A stretch of DNA of 64,000 nucleotides from Lagopus muta (GCF_023343835.1 NC_064447.1:10808501-10872500); one strand, 5' to 3'; positions 48,057 to 62,399 are shown, numbered from the stretch's first letter. Numbers and translations are program-made. Notes: generated by a model not told the origin, from the letters alone.

Positions 48057-51000
48057 TTTCTCACTGAGGAGCAGAGAAGGAGCGGTTGGGGAAGGTAATG
48101 AGAAACCTCCCCAGAACACGGGCTGCAGATTGGCTGCAAATTGCCCCAGGAAGGGCACAGGGAGGCCCTGCAGGGCCCTGCTGGAGATGGGAACCTTGCT
48201 CCAGCTTCTGCTCTCATGCAGCGTTGACTCTTCCTGCAGCCGACAAACTCATGGTTTTAGTTGTGGAAGCATTTAATGATTCAGGAGTTGGCAGCTCCCC
48301 TAGGGACGGTTTGCACTGCCTTGGTAATTCCTCCCTCAGTGGCTGCTGGTGGCAGAAATCCCCAGGGAGCTGAGCTGAGGCTGCTGCCACAGGGAATTAT
48401 CCCAGAGCGTTCAGTCCTTGCTTTGTTTCTTCTCTGGCAATCCTCACTGTCAGAGCAGGAGCAGGCAGGGATGTCAGCCATCCTGCAGGGATCCCCGGTG
48501 GGCTGGGAAGGATGCTGTGCAGCCAGCAGGAAGGATGGGGCTGGTTCTTAGATGGCAACCTCCACTTCTAATACTCAAGTTGTCTTTAATCGGTAAAACC
48601 CTCTCTTCTCTCACCACTGTACTGCCTTTCTGCATCTTTCCTTTAAGTTCTGGGCACTTAGGAAGTTCTCTATGCCGTGCAGAGATTTTTGGTCTTTCCA
48701 TCTGTGCAGGCAGGAGTGTTGGTGAGGCTCTGCCAGCTCTGGGTTCACACTGGGATGGGACTGAAGTCAGTGCGCTGCGTGCAGGGAAGGACTAGGGGCG
48801 CAAGGTCAGCCCCATTGCTCCTTCTCCCAGGCAGAGATCTGTTGAATGGGCTCTGTTGTCTGGCAGCAGCATTACTGCAGCTGCTTGGCTCCTTTGAGTC
48901 AGGCCAGCACCAGCCACAAACTCTCTGAACCAAATCCTTGAATTCCCTATTGCATCCTTCCCAGCAGCGCTAAGACGCCACGTTTTGGAGAGCTTTGCCC
49001 TGACCCCACTACTAACACATCTCCTGCACACAGCCTGGATGCATCCTCCCTCCTGGCTGCCTTACAGAGCTCAGCCCCCCCAGACTCCTCTGCATTTGCT
49101 CCATCACCCACCCAAACTGCCCCTTCACCGGCGCAGGCAGCCAGGAGCAGCTCGGGTACCACAGGGCGATACCCAGGGATGCTCGCTTGTAACCATAGCA
49201 ACGGAGCAGCATCTCTGCTCTCCTGCCAACAATTTGCTTTTTCATCCTGCATTAAGGTGGACCCTCTCTAACTCCTTCCTCCGGCACTGAAAGCTCTCCC
49301 AGTGAGGGGTGTGCTCTCTGTCTCCTTGCACCACGTTTCTCTCCATCCCATGCTGTTTTATCTCCCTGTATAACAGGGGGGAACAGCCCCCAGCATCCTG
49401 CAGGGAGACCAGAAGCACAGCACCCGGAGTTTCTCCTTAACACACATTTATGAGTGTCAGTGGGACAAAATAAAGCGTTTCCTTACACTTGTTGTTAAAA
49501 GGTCACTGTCAAGGTTAAAATCTTAAATACTGTTTTTTTATTATTATTTCTTAAATGGCCTCTTTTAGCAATAACACACTGGCTTCTTAATACAGCCTGA
49601 ATGTAATTACCACCCATTAAGTACTTTGTTCACCTTTCACATTTCTCCCCGCTCGGGGAAGGCAAACACATGAGTCAGCGTCCCTTTTTCTGTCGGTTTT
49701 AGGCAGTTTCTGTGTGACAAGCTGTCGTGAATCAGCACAACTCTGCCAAGTTCAGGTCACAACCAACTCAGCTCCTGGAGGGACTGAAGGAGAGACCCCC
49801 AGCTTAGGGGAACAAACCCCACATGAGCACATTTGGAGGCAAATCAGGCACGGTGGTGCTGCTTTAAGGGAAGAAACGTGGAAAGGCTGCAGAAGGGATG
49901 CGAAGGGAAGAGGAGCTACGTCCGGAGCCCCTTCCCCAGACATTTCATGCTTTCCTCTTCTTCCGGCTGGCACATTTATTTTGGCAATATTAATCGGTGT
50001 GTAATGAAGCCCTCCCTTCCTTTGCTGCCTGATGACCTCGTGCAACTTGCTTGGGGCTGTCCCCTTCCAGAGCAGTACTCCTGCATGCTGGGCTGCACCA
50101 CCCATCAGAGGACATTAGGGACAGCATCGGGGTGCCAGCAATGGGGTGACCCCACCACCCCACTCCCTGGGGGCTGCCCCCCACCTGGTGGGCTCGCTGT
50201 CCATTTGGGTTCGTGGCTGACTCAGCCCCAGATGGCTGCTGTGAGCTCTTATATAACGGCGTGTTTTGGTGGGGGACGTGGTGAGGAGGTGGGTGTGGGG
50301 GCGAGGGAGGGAACAGCGCTAAAGATAAGCCTGGCAATGCTGGCACTGCTTTGCCAGGGGAAAGGCACTGGGGATCAGCATCCCTCTGCCACCACCCCAA
50401 ATCTGCTCCCAGGTGCCCACCGCCACCACCGCTCGCTCTGGTGCAGGGTTGCCTCCCTGAAGCCATCCTCAAACATCACAGAAACCAACACTCTTCCTTA
50501 AAATCTTGTATTCTTTTATTTATTTATTATTATCATCTTTTATTCCGTTGTTTCCTTACCAGGGAGCACAGGAAAATGGTTTTGACTGCAGGGCTGCACC
50601 AAACAGCATAGAACATCCTTCATCTCCACCTCACCCTTCATCCCCACCTTTCCCCTCCCTCACCCTCGGCTGTACTGCTGACCAGCACCACAGTGTGCGA
50701 CTGTACCAGAAATACCATGTTTATTTTTCTTAAAGGGATGCTTTGGGTGACCTTTCACCTCTGTAGAAGTCTTCCTCTTTTGATCAGTTTATAAATTCAA
50801 TGTAAATGCAGAGATGACCCTTTGGTTTGGTGGGGTTTTTTTGTTTGTTTGTTTGGTCTTTTTTCCTTTTTGAGGGGGGGAAATTTATTTTAGTGCTCTG
50901 GGCATTTGCTAAATAAAAAACAATTCTAACAGGAAGGATGTGCAGGGTGATGGCTTTTCTCATGCAGGTGCCTGGGGGGCTTGGGATGTGTAATCAATCT

Positions 51001-53978
51001 GCAGCCCAATGCACCATGCTGGGTGCAGGTCCCATCCCCCAGCACTGAGGCTGACTATCACCTAGGGGTGGTTCTGATCTGGGTGGAACTGCCCTTCCCC
51101 AATCCCAATGGGGACGGTCCTGTGTTTGTTCCCCAGGGCAGACCCTGAGATGGGTTCCCACTGCGAGAGGGTCCCCTGGAGCAGCCCTCTGCCAGACGCT
51201 GCCCACTGATCATCCATCAGCACCGCAGCGATGCTGTGCGGAGGCGACGGCGAGAACAGGCGCTGGGTATCAGCAGGAGGCAGTGCTCAGATGGTGGGGG
51301 GAAGTCCACTGCTCCTGATAATTAGGAGAAAGACTAAATAAATCTCATTGTGAAGACAATGTGGGGGGTGGGGGGAAGGAAGCTCAGAGCTGAGCTCCTG
51401 CCAGTGATGTGTTTGCAGCACGCTCCATCCCATTGATGGATAAGAAGAATAAGTTGAATAAGAAGAGAGGGGCCTTGTCCCCTGGCCAGGTCATGCTAAC
51501 CAGGCTGTGGCATTGCTGGCCACGGCAGGGCACTCAGGCTGTGTGTTTGGTGTCCGAGTGCCCCCTTCCATGCTGGCCCCAGCATTGCTCCCCAGGGCAG
51601 GTATCTATCCCGCAGCCCCCAGCACAGATACAGTTTTACACAGAGCAAGAATCTGGGGATTATGCTGCCAGAGTCTGACCAGCCAAAAATTGTTAAAAAT
51701 CAGAATATCCATCGCTGAAATCCAGCTTAAGAGTCAAACCAATCATCCATACCATCTGCCTCGCCATTGAAGATAATACTACTTTTATTGTTTCCATAAG
51801 CTGCTAAGCAGCTTTTCAGCAAGAAAAACCCTCTCTGCTGGGACATTGGCTGCTATGGGTTGGACCCACAGCCTGAGCAGGGCATTGTGCAGTGACATTG
51901 GGATGCAGTGCATAGCAGGGAGCCTGGAGTGGTGGTGGGCAATGGGGAACTTGCTCGGCTGCCGTCACCTTCCCAGAAAATGGACTGCAACACCAGCTTC
52001 CCTCCAAGACATCCCCAAATGTCTCCGGAGGCTCTGGCAGCCAAAGGTGATGTGTGCCAGCCCTGTAACAGGAGCTGCCCCACTGCTACCCACCTGACCT
52101 TCTCCCTGAGGTATTCTTAGCCCAGGCACAGCCACCGGCTTTCCATCTGCAAGCTGTCCTCAGCCTTGGGCCAGGGGCAGGGAGAAAAAGGGACCTGTGT
52201 GTGATCATCCTGCTTCCCAGCGTGCTGGAGGCTTCCATTGCTCTGCTCCTGGAACATGTCCATGCCCCACAGAGAGCAGCCTCTTCCATGGACGCAGCTG
52301 CTGCACAGGTTTCCCACTCCCAAACCCTTCCCCTTTCCCCAGGCCTCCCCTCCTGCAGCCTCTCAGGATGAGGGCTCTATTCCCATCATTGACACAAGCA
52401 TCTTTTATTGTACCCTTAGCTGGCATCCTTCCTGGCGTAGAATTAATGCCCTCCTGGCCCCTGGATTTCAAAACAGGGCACGCATGTTGATGGAAAGGTC
52501 CAAGTCACGTTGTTGCCCCCTGTCTGTGTGAAGCGGGACACGTGCTTGGGTTGAAGACATGTCAGGGGTGACAAATCACTGCTGCCTGTGAGTCTGCTGT
52601 GAGCCGGATGGGCTCTGCTCTCCATCCTCCCCAAGGACCTTCCTGGCCCCTTGGCTGCTCTCTGTGCTCCCTGGTCCCACCCCTCCTCACTGCCCAGAGC
52701 TTGCCCCAGGGACCTGGCTTGCAGCCAGCATTGACTCCTAATTAGAGAAAGCTGCAATTAGTGGCACAGCCATGGAGAAGCCCCAGCCTGTCAGTCTTGA
52801 CTGCCCCATGGCATTGCCCCACAAGGTCCCTGACACTTTCCTTAACAAGCCAGAAAGTTACAATGCTTTGAGGGGTGCACACCGTGCTCCCAGCCCCACC
52901 CCGCTGTGCATGCTCCATTAAATGGCTGCAGGATTTCATCCAGAAGAGCAGCAGAGTCGTTTTCTATATGGAAGGGCTGAAAGGAGGTATCTGCAGTTTC
53001 CCATGTGTGTGTTTGTGTACTTTCTGTGTGCAGAGATGTGACACTTGTGCTGGCAGAGCACAGGACAGTGCTTTGCACCCGCGTCCCTTCTGCTGTGTTT
53101 CCAATCCTACAGAAGAACAGAAGCCCTTTGATCTCAGCTTCACAGACATCCAAGCAGCTGAAAGGCACCACTAGGGTCAGTCCCTTGGCACTGTGTTAGG
53201 CTCAATGCAAGCATTGCCAGAGGGGTCCACAGATTTCCATATGCCACAAGCCATAACACAGAACCTGGAGCCACAGTGTCAACGTACATCATCTGCTGTG
53301 TGCATGACAGCACACCACACAACCACGCAGAGCAGCAGGGAGGGCAGGACGTGCACTGTGTTCCTGCTAGACATGGGAACTTGGTGCTGCTGGGCCAGCA
53401 TTGCTCCCTGCTCCCACCTTCACCTCCCAGCCCCTGCTGCAGGGCGCTTGGCTCCCTCTGACCCATGTCACACCGCAGGGCTCAGGGCCACCCCAGCCCC
53501 ACACATGGCCCTGGGGTCCTCGCACCCCAATGCAGCTCTGCTTCCCTGGGAGCTTCCTCTGAGTGCTCCCTAGGCTTTGATTAACTGCAGGCTCCGCTCT
53601 CTCTGCAGCCCCCTGGGAAATGAATGCCTCTGGTGATGTGCATCATTCCCAGCCACCGGAAGAAGCAGGGGGTGAACCTGATGGTGGCCACACTCATTGC
53701 TGAGGCTGTGGACGAGGCTGGGAAGGATTCTGGATGCAAGGTGCCCTGTGATGCTAAGGATACTGGATCCAGTGTGGTGTATGTGAGTTTCCCCAATATG
53801 TCCCAGGGATTCTAAACATTTCTTATATGTCTGAGCTAGCTGAGATTTGGCTGCTATGATAAAAGAGCTTGTTCAGGATTATATCAACCAGTAAGCTAAT
53901 GGTGACAGCATGGGGAACTGGGAACAAACTGGCATCAAACACATCCCAGTATGGAAGCCACACTGGAAGGAGGCAACC

Positions 53979-55265
53979 TCAGTGATGGTCATTGGGAAGT
54001 TCTTTGCATGTCACCTTGGTCACCTCCCTTAACACCCATGATTCTATTTCACCATAAACAAGTTGCCAGGTTCTAATTCCAGTGTCAAAGCAACACTGCA
54101 GGTTTTGACCCCCAGATACACACGAGTGCAGGGGGGTGGGAGGATCCCATGAGTATGAGCTGAGCGGAGAGGAGCAAACCCAGGCAGCAGAGCATGGTGC
54201 CCAGCCTCCAGCCAGCCTGCTTGCTGCTCCATGAAAGTGCACACACGGCACCGGGACAAGCAGTGCCAAGCGCTCCTCAGGCACCGTCACCTGATCTCTG
54301 CATCCCGCTCCAAGCCTGGACAAAAATAAATCCGGCCGTGCTTCCGCGGAGCCACATTGGCAAGGTGTGGGCTGAGCCCACTGTCCCAGCAGTAGTGCTG
54401 GTTCCCAGCGAGCGATGGAGCAGTAATGCAGATATCCTCCTTGCCAGTCTCCTGCTGCAGAAAGACCAAGCTCAGCCTCTGGCTGGAGGTGTTCCTGCCC
54501 CGCAGCCCTCAGCCAAGCAGAAAATGACATGTTTTTTCCCCCCGTGTGCATTATCTTGTTGATGGAAGGTTCCTTCCTCGTGGGTGAGGCTGAAGTTTCC
54601 ACATGGGTTGTTTTTTTCACTGCAAGGTTTTTGATTAAGTAGAAGGGAGAAAATGTCTTCACCTTCAGACTGGAAAGAAAAGGCCCAAATCCCAGCTGCT
54701 GGTTCTGGCTGGGCACGATGCCCCTCCCTGCTGTGCAGCATCCTCTTGCTTTGTAAAACTGGCACCTCCTTGCAGCTACCACATTGTTACCAAGCACACA
54801 AACAAATGGCCATGAAAGGTCATGCTGAGGCCGGCCAAACTTATTGCAGTTGCAACTTATGGTGACACTTGGTGCCAAGGATACAAAGCAATGAGCTGGT
54901 GATGGCTTAGGCAAGGACAACAAAGAGTCCCGTTGCAGTAAGGAAGACCGACAATTTGGGATCTTTTCATTCGTCAGCTGAGACATTCCTGCAGCAGGGA
55001 GATGCTGCACACTGGGCTGCCACATTCCTTTCTCCACCTGCAGCTCCCCAGGCATGGAGCCCAGCTGAGCCCAACCCATTCCCATCTCCTTTGTGAAGGG
55101 TTGGCCACCAAAGCCTCCCTCCAGCAGAATTTGGGATATTGGCTTCAGCTGTACCTCTGGTGCTCCAGGAGGCCGAGTGGCTTCCAGAATAGATGGAGAC
55201 ATCAAAGTCCCATGCAAACATTCTCCCTCCAAACAGCTCAGCGTGCTCACTGCATGGCATGGCAA
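53979..55265 (-). other. Long stop-free minus-strand frame, probably not a gene
   Basis: A frame of 428 codons without a stop. It opens at a TTG right after an in-frame TAA, so a normal start would need a later ATG (about 21 codons in). The translation is rich in Ser, Cys, Leu, Gly, Pro and Trp. No domain, signal peptide, membrane segment or repeat is recognisable. It has no supporting splice structure or promoter. Its length exceeds what I expect by chance, so it is recorded, but most likely it is a composition effect. Confidence 0.15.
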
Positions 55266-55804
55266 TTAAGCAGGAGACACAGATCTGAGCAGAAAACAAA
55301 GAGAGGAGGCTGCAGGGACACAGTCATGGAGAAGACAGGAGCCCAGCCCATTGGCATCCCTTCCCTACTGCTGCCCTTGCTCTTTAGTGTGCCTCCAGCT
55401 CCAAGTGGCTCAGCTCTACAAAACGCCCCTCTCCGGGTGCTCACTGAACCCATCCTGGTCACATGGATGATGATTTGAACTTTGGAACATCCATCATAGA
55501 GTCTCATGACTCCCATTGCAGCACACTGGGAAACCAGGAGGCAGCGGAGAAAGCAGCTCCCCTCATCCCACTGTGGTCAGGGGACAAAAATCCTACCCAA
55601 CCCAAGGAGCTGGCTTTGATCCCTCTCTCTCCTAAGCCTGAATCCCCTCACCCTTCCCCAGGCCATACCTGGTTCTTCTGAAGGCGTCATGACTTCACTG
55701 CCTATTTATATCCAGCCCACTGCTAAGGAAAAGCAGAGTTGACACACACTGGGTTTAGTAGAGAAAAAAATATATGTATTAAAAAAAGCCCCCAAAATAA
55801 AATT

Positions 55805-55841
55805 AAAAAAAAAAAATTAAAAAAAAAAAAAAAAAAAAAAA
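55805..55841. repeat. Paired A12 and A23 tracts
   Basis: Two A homopolymers separated by TT, preceded by CAAAATAAAATT, which contains AATAAA. Poly(A) after AATAAA could mark the 3' end of a retroposed cDNA on the + strand, but no source gene is recognisable upstream. Confidence 0.8.
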
Positions 55842-58800
55842 GCATTTTTCTTATTGTGTGGGAAAAGATCCACGGGTTGGGTTTTCTTTTTCTTCCCCCT
55901 TTCACTTGGAGATCTCCCAAAGCAAACAAGTGCGGTTAACTGGAAAATAGGATGATTCACCAGTCCCCTGGGCAGATGGTACCCGGGTCTTCTATTCTCC
56001 AGCTCCTGGCAAGGGAAAATGCCCCCTATAAAACTTAAAATAGACGATCCTATATTCATCACGGGATCTGTTTTGCAAAGCCAGCATGTCTTGAGTGACC
56101 TCCTACACGCACCCACACTGCGTGGTGCTCAGTTCCAGTTTGGGGCACACAGGGACCGACTGGGGACAGGAGGATTCCACAGGCTGCACCCCACCCAGAG
56201 GTGCCCGAAGCCGGGCAGTGCACGGGGTCACAACCCCAAATAAAGAGATGGAATCGCTTTGAGCAGCCCCGGGATCTGCAGCAAAGCTGCTGCCGTGTGC
56301 CGAGGCGTCTCCTCCTCCAAGCATCTGCCATGCAGTGCCCTTGCTGTGGGGTGGTCGGAGGATGCTGACTCATGGAAATGCCGGTCAGGAGGTCCCTGTG
56401 GGTGAGTGAGCAGTGGGACCTGAGCAATGAAGCAACGTTTATCTTCCCTGCAGCCTCCAATGTGTGCTACTGGAAGACCATTTGCGTGGCGGTGTGATTC
56501 AGATCCCATCTGGACAGTGCAGGGATCAGTTGCCTTTCCCCAAGACAGGAGCGGCCCCCTCCTCCTCCCTCCCACAGGAATGGGACTGCTTGGGTTTATC
56601 CATCCTTATTGCATTCCCATTAGACATATCCACACGCTGCACTCTCACTTCAAGGCAGCCTCATCTCAGGGGCATTCTACGCCAGTGATGGGTTTCTGGG
56701 GATGTTGGGGCCCCAGAAGCACTTCACATGGGGATGAGTTGCCCATCTCCTGTGCCAGAGCCCTTACAAAGCAGAATCTGTGGTGATGGCAGTGGAATGG
56801 TGCTGGGAGGCGGAAAGGCTTAGGAGAGCTGTGTTCAGACTCTGCCTTTTCCTATCCGGGCATCAGGACACCACAGGAACCCACAGCACAGCCAAGAGGC
56901 CAAATTCCCAGCACTTGAAAAATTTCCCCTTGGAAGCTTTTTGGCTGTTTGAGGCCCAGGCTATTTCTGGCCATGCTCTGCAGGAGTGTTTTTCTCTTCC
57001 TTGGTAGCGAGACAGGGATGAGGAACACAGAGCTCAGCTCTGCCTCCTGGGGACAGCCCTGCTGCCCTGGCAGTGCCACCCCAGCTCTCCTTGCCATGGT
57101 CCTCCTTCTAAGAAGACCCTTAGCACAAGAGAAGAAGGATTTTTAAGCAAACCAGAGATTATAAGGCTCAAAACAAGTGGCAGAGGATAGCAGTGTCACC
57201 TCATCCACATTGCCACAGCTGCTCAGGGCAGACCAGAGTGGAGAACAGAGTGGGAAAAAAGAGGGGAAAAAAACCCAACAACCTCCCAGGTGTTTTGGTT
57301 TGGCAGAGATGTGGGCATCCTGAGGGCAGCTGGAGTTCATCTCTGTGGGATGGGGTGAGAAATGCTGCTCCTCTGACTCCTCAGCTCCCAGTGAGGGGCT
57401 GAGAAATGCTGGCTGTACAGCAGGTTCTGATTTTGCACAGATATTCTGCAGAGGCAGAACTGGGCTGGGAGGGTTAACCCTCTGCCCCCAGTCCACCCAC
57501 TGGAGAGGTCCCTGGCACCTGGAGCAGGGTGGGTAGCCTCTGGTCCCCTGGAAAGGGATGGGATGTCCACTGGGAGCTGCTGCATGGGAAGTTGGCTGAG
57601 CTGCAAGCACCCAGGGATGGGACTGCCAGGATCCATGCTGGTCACAGACTTGCTGTGGCCTGGCTGTAGATCAGAGTACAGATCCCAAAGTGCCCTGAAA
57701 TTCATTCCAAAGTCAGCCCAGGGACTCCTCACCCAGCTCCAGCTCCCAGCTGAACCACAGCAAACCTGGTGGGCATCAGTTAATGACTTTGCAGAGGTGT
57801 CAAGGCAAATGGAAGGCCCCTTTGGCCAAGCTGCCGGCTCAGACACTGCTTGAGATCACTGCTGCTGTGACCTCGTTGGAGATAAGGACCATCTTATGTT
57901 GCTGTTGTAGCCCTGCACCTCTAATGCAAGCCCCGAGCCTGGGAAATATGGGCATGCAGGACCACCCCACCAAACTGCATCCCCCCACTCCACCAAACTC
58001 CCACCTCTTCCCTCCATGGAAATTTGTTATTTTTCTCCCAGTAACAAAGCCAGGGTCTAACTGGAGCTGCCCTGCAGCGCTTCAGCCTCCCATCATCAAT
58101 CCATCTCCCGGGCTCAGTGTCATGAGTGCATCATGGAAAACAGTATTGATCCAGCAAGGTGGTGACTTAATTTGAGGGATGTAATGAGGCAGTGATTTAA
58201 CCTCATTACGCAAAGGTAAGGGGCCCTGTGCCGGGGGGAGCTTGGTGCTGCTGCTGCCCAACTCCTCATGCAGGAATGTGCCTCCAAGGGCACAGCAGTC
58301 CTAGGAAAGGTCTGGGGCTGTTGTGTCAGCACCACGTCGTAGCCACGGCTGGAACATGCAGACTCTTCATCACGCTCAGAGATGGAGCAGAGAGGAACTC
58401 AGATCCAGCATCAGACTTACTCTTCAGTGCTTCCTTCCAGCTCCTGGCTTCTTCATCCCACCTGCTTCTAGGAAGCCACTTAGTGTTGAGTTAATGCACG
58501 GTCTAAAAACAGCACATCCTGGCTTCACGAGAGGGTAGAAAACCCAGGGGACAGTGCCCATTAGGCAGACTGGAAGTCTCCACTGACTCCTCAGCATCCC
58601 TCATCCAACCCTTTAACTCGATTTCCCCACTAATGCACCACGCTAACAGGATCACCCCCAGCCCAGATGGATTTGCCTCCTTTCCTTCAGGCCACACAGC
58701 TTTGATCCACGGACATCTCCTTTGGGCCCCCAGGGCTCTCAGGATGCAGTAGGGCAGAAAGGAGTTTCCCTAGGAGCAGAGCCCTAGCTGGGTTCCAAAG

Positions 58801-59509
58801 CAGCAGGGAGGGAGATGAATGCTCCTTACTTGTGAGCAGCCGGAGAGCTGTTCTGTGGGCTGGGGACATATCCTTGGTGGCCTGAGGCTGCTCACATTTG
58901 CAATTCTTACACCAATGGCTCAGTACTACAGACCATCAGGATGATGACTTTCATTCTGCTGCTGATGACAATGATTTTCCATCCATCCTGGCCATGAGAT
59001 CACAGTGTCCTTCTATCCCTCTACACCACGCTGAGCCCAGAGCTCTGATCAGGCACCATCACCACCCTCTGCCCCTCCAGAAGCGTGTTTTCTCCTCAGC
59101 TGCAGGCAGGTGCAGCCTCCTGATAACCTTTCTGTCCACAAAGGAAACGAGGCATGAGAGCAACTCTGGGCAGTAGCCCTGCTCCCACTGCTCTGAACTG
59201 AGACCTGCAAATGGTTCTCTGCTCTCTGCCTGGGAAAGCAAGACACCATGAACAGAAAACAGACACACATATCTCCCTAGTGCAAGTAGAAAGCATTCCC
59301 TTCTCCTCACCACTGATAAGTGCAGACACAGGCAGTAGGTACAATTGTTCCAGCCACCAGAGCAGTCCTGGCCAGCTGAAAGGGGCCTCAGCACATGCAT
59401 GGTGAATTATTGCTCTTGCCAGTTGTGGTATGAGCAGGTGTTTTTGGGACATCACTGAGTTATGCCGTGCTGTGAGATCCTGGTGTAACCAAACTCAGCA
59501 TCCTGTGCA

Positions 59510-59575
59510 GGTATTGCCTCTCAGGGCTGGAAGCAACATCGTTTCCAATCCCTACGATTCTGTGATCCCAATGTT
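59510..59575 (+). mobile_element. Possible CR1 3' end, sense
   Basis: The phrase TTTCCAATCCCTACGATTCTGTGATCCC resembles the sense-strand CR1 terminus, which normally ends in ATTCTATGAT-type repeats. Only about 60 bp can be considered and divergence is high. Confidence 0.3.
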
Positions 59576-59690
59576 TGTACACTTGCACAGGAGTGTATTT
59601 CTGGCTCTCCTGCTCCAGATGTGAGTGGTGAATTGTTCCCCAAAGGAGAAACGCAGATTGTGCAGCCACATGTGAAGAAAAAGCACACAG

Positions 59691-59800
59691 AAGGTTGGAA
59701 GGGACCTCTCAGGTCACCCATTATCAACCACGTGTCCCCCAACAGCTCAAGCTGCCCAGTGCCCACCCAGCCTGGCCTCGGGCACCCAGCCACCCAGCAT
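59691..59800 (-). mobile_element. CR1-type LINE fragment, antisense
   Basis: The + strand reads GGTTGGAAGGGACCTCTCAG, then GTCACCCATTATCAACCACG and a GCCCACCCAGCCTGGCCTCG-like phrase. This follows the order of the reverse-complemented CR1 3' region (GGTTGGAAGGGACCTC, then AGTCCAACC, then CCAACCTGGCCT). The copy lies on the minus strand and is diverged. Confidence 0.6.
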
Positions 59801-62399
59801 CAGGACACAGACGAGGTCAGTTGTCCTTCTGTCCATAGACTGGAGCCGCTGTGCCCTCCGCTGGGTAACCCCAAGCCCATCCCACCCATCCCTGCACGCT
59901 GAAGCAGTCAGAGCTCCGCTTCAGACACGTTCTCCCCACGCCGTCCCCTCACCGCCTCCCCGTGCAGCCTCGAGCGTCACCGCGTGCGGAGGAGAAGGGT
60001 GGGCTGGCACCGAACAGCTCTGCGTGGGCAGCTCTGCACGCCGCAGGAGGGGTGAAGCTGACGGGGATGAAACCCCAGGATCTCTCCCACGGTGACTGGA
60101 TGCTTTAATGCGGCGATAATTCGTTAGCTGCAGAGGAATGCCGAACGGAAAGCATGGGGGAAGCAGGGAGTAAAGGGGAAAAGTGGTTGGAGAGCTGCCG
60201 TCCCCTGCCCTTTTCCACTCTTTGACATGCAAATATGCTTTTCCCTTTCAAGGAGCAGAGAAAAACCTCAACACGTTGCCAGGGATGGAGGGAGCTGGCT
60301 AAGCCAGCCCCGAATTGTGTGCCCAAGACCCCAACAACCCCCATTCTAAACTCAGTGAGAGCTGGGATTTCTTTGCAGCAACAGGGATTGCAAATAGGTT
60401 GCTGGGAGAAACGGATGCCAAGGGAGAAAGGTTAAAGAGACATTGCACTCCGAGGGGAAAATGAAGGATCCAATTCAGCCTCGCAGTCTCATTAAATCCT
60501 GAGCAAAGTGCATGCAAGCAGTTCTGCAAGGAGAGACTGAAGTCTTGAGAGGAGTGAGGGGAAAGATGAAGGAACAAAAGACAGGAATGCTGTGCAGGTT
60601 TCAGTCCCTGACATTCACCTGCCCTTTCTCTTACTGCCCAAGCATTTTTCTTCACAATGCACCTTTGGGAAAGGTAGGGAATGGGGGTGGGATGTTTACT
60701 ACTATCAGTTCTCTCAATAGATCCCATTAAATAAAAAGAATGGAAGCAACTAGAAATTCCCAAGGCGAGAAAAAAAATCCATCATTAATCGGTGGGTCCC
60801 CAGGGGGCTGGAACGGAGATGTTGAGCTGAATTCAATTACAGAGCCAGTCAGAATCGGGCAGGAGATGTGGCTTCTTTCACTGTGTCAATTAACGAGGTG
60901 ACTGGGAATGATGGACTCTCTGCCCTGTGAGTCAAAGCGTGCCTCCATCCGGCACTGCCTGATGGCCCCGCTGTGAACAGATGGGCCACGGGCAGCACAG
61001 GACTGCCAGAAGGCATCCGTACAGCTTGGGCACTCACTGACACCGAGCCTTGTGCCCTCTGCTGAGATTGCTGTGCTCGGCAGGAAGGTGGCATCGTTAG
61101 CGGTAATTAATTTGCAGCCCCCCCATCCTTCCCTTTTGCGTTGCCTGAGCAGAGCCACACACACTGCCTAGCTGTATCCCTGGGCACGGCCTGCAGCTTG
61201 CTCCTGAGGTTTGGGTAAACTGCTGCTGGAGCATCTGTTCAGCATCTGCCTTAGGGAACTGGGAATTAGCTGGCCACAATTTCCCACACCCTGTGAAAGG
61301 ATTCCGGGGGCTCAAGGTGCAGCATCACATCCCACTGATCTTCTTGGGAGGTGGAAGCGCATGCAGCCCCACTGCTTCCCTACTGAAAGCTGGAGGGGAC
61401 AAGAGCAAAAAGCAGGTGCCAAAGAACAGCATGACCAATCTTTCCCTTCCTAACCCCAGCCCTGGGTTGGAGTATTCCCACTTTCCATGCTTTTATCATT
61501 TCCCTTGCAAGACCATCACAAAGCCTTGCAGAGCTGTCCTGACCAAGCCATTATCTCCTGCACCTTGATCCTGTCACTGCAGCCCAGTTTTAGCCTAGAG
61601 AGAAGCAGCACTGAGAGAACGTCATAAACCAGCTGCAATGTGCAGCTGGAGCAATGCAAAAGCAAAGCACAGGGATATGATCAGGGATGGGCAGAGAGGA
61701 GTCATTTCATGATGCTTTCTAGTGGAAAGCAGTGGACGTCTGTCAGAGCAAACAAACAGAGAAACCACAGAGAAAAGCTGCAAGGAAACTCCAGGCTCAG
61801 ATGGGCAGGGCCCAGAGCATGGCCTTGCAGCACTGCTGCTCAGCACAGGGCAGAGGTGTGTGCCTGGCTGCAGCCCCTGCTGCCGGTTCCTGCTGTGCAG
61901 GTGGCAGGAACGTGTCCTTTGCTGCAGGGCCAGAACACATCAAAGGAACCTCCATAGCACTGCCACATCCTCCTCCTCCCTAGGAGAGCCCTCCAGCCCT
62001 CCCAGCACAGCCACCTGCTCTGATCAAAGCAGCAGGACTGTGTTCCTCCTTGCACTGTTATACACTTGAAAAGGATTGTTCTTTCTTCAGATTTCCCTTC
62101 AAGCACAGGAAACACCCTTTCTTCCAGTAGTTCCTGCTACTTTATTTTTCCTTTAGAAAACATTTATTTTATTGAACAGCCTCTGTTACAACACACACAG
62201 CTGATTTCTTCTTTATTTCTCATCCCTCGCACCTGACCTAGCCCCAGGATACTGCACATCCCCCAACAGAAGCAAGAAAACCAAAGCCACAATGCTCAGG
62301 TTCCCTTCTGTCAGCACAGGTCTCCCAGAAATAAGGATGGAGCTGACCCTGAGCAATGCATTTGCTAGCCTGAAGCAGAAGCACTGCAAAGTCAGCTGA
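59801..62399. other. Downstream DNA with no gene seen
   Basis: No gene or repeat family is recognised. Near the right end, two overlapping TTTATT words at 62163-62173 read as AATAAA on the minus strand. Confidence 0.5.
62163..62173 (-). terminator. Possible minus-strand poly(A) signal
   Basis: On the minus strand the sequence reads GTTCAATAAAATAAATGTTTTC, with two overlapping AATAAA hexamers. This could mark the 3' end of a convergent gene entering from the right. No coding exon of such a gene is recognisable, so support is weak. Confidence 0.2.

Larger units (their letters stand above)
48057..59509. other. Downstream DNA with no gene seen
   Basis: This 11.5 kb contains no coding exon I recognise. 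Visible structure is limited to short TTTA and GTTT repeats around 50515-50530 and 50842-50855, A tracts at 55805-55841 and one long stop-free minus-strand frame (53979-55265). Other open frames are short, with low-information translations. Confidence 0.5.

Noticed and set aside
53960-54055. Sense CR1 tail ending in CCATGATTCTATTTC
   Set aside because: Only about a dozen bases match the CR1 terminus; too short to call.
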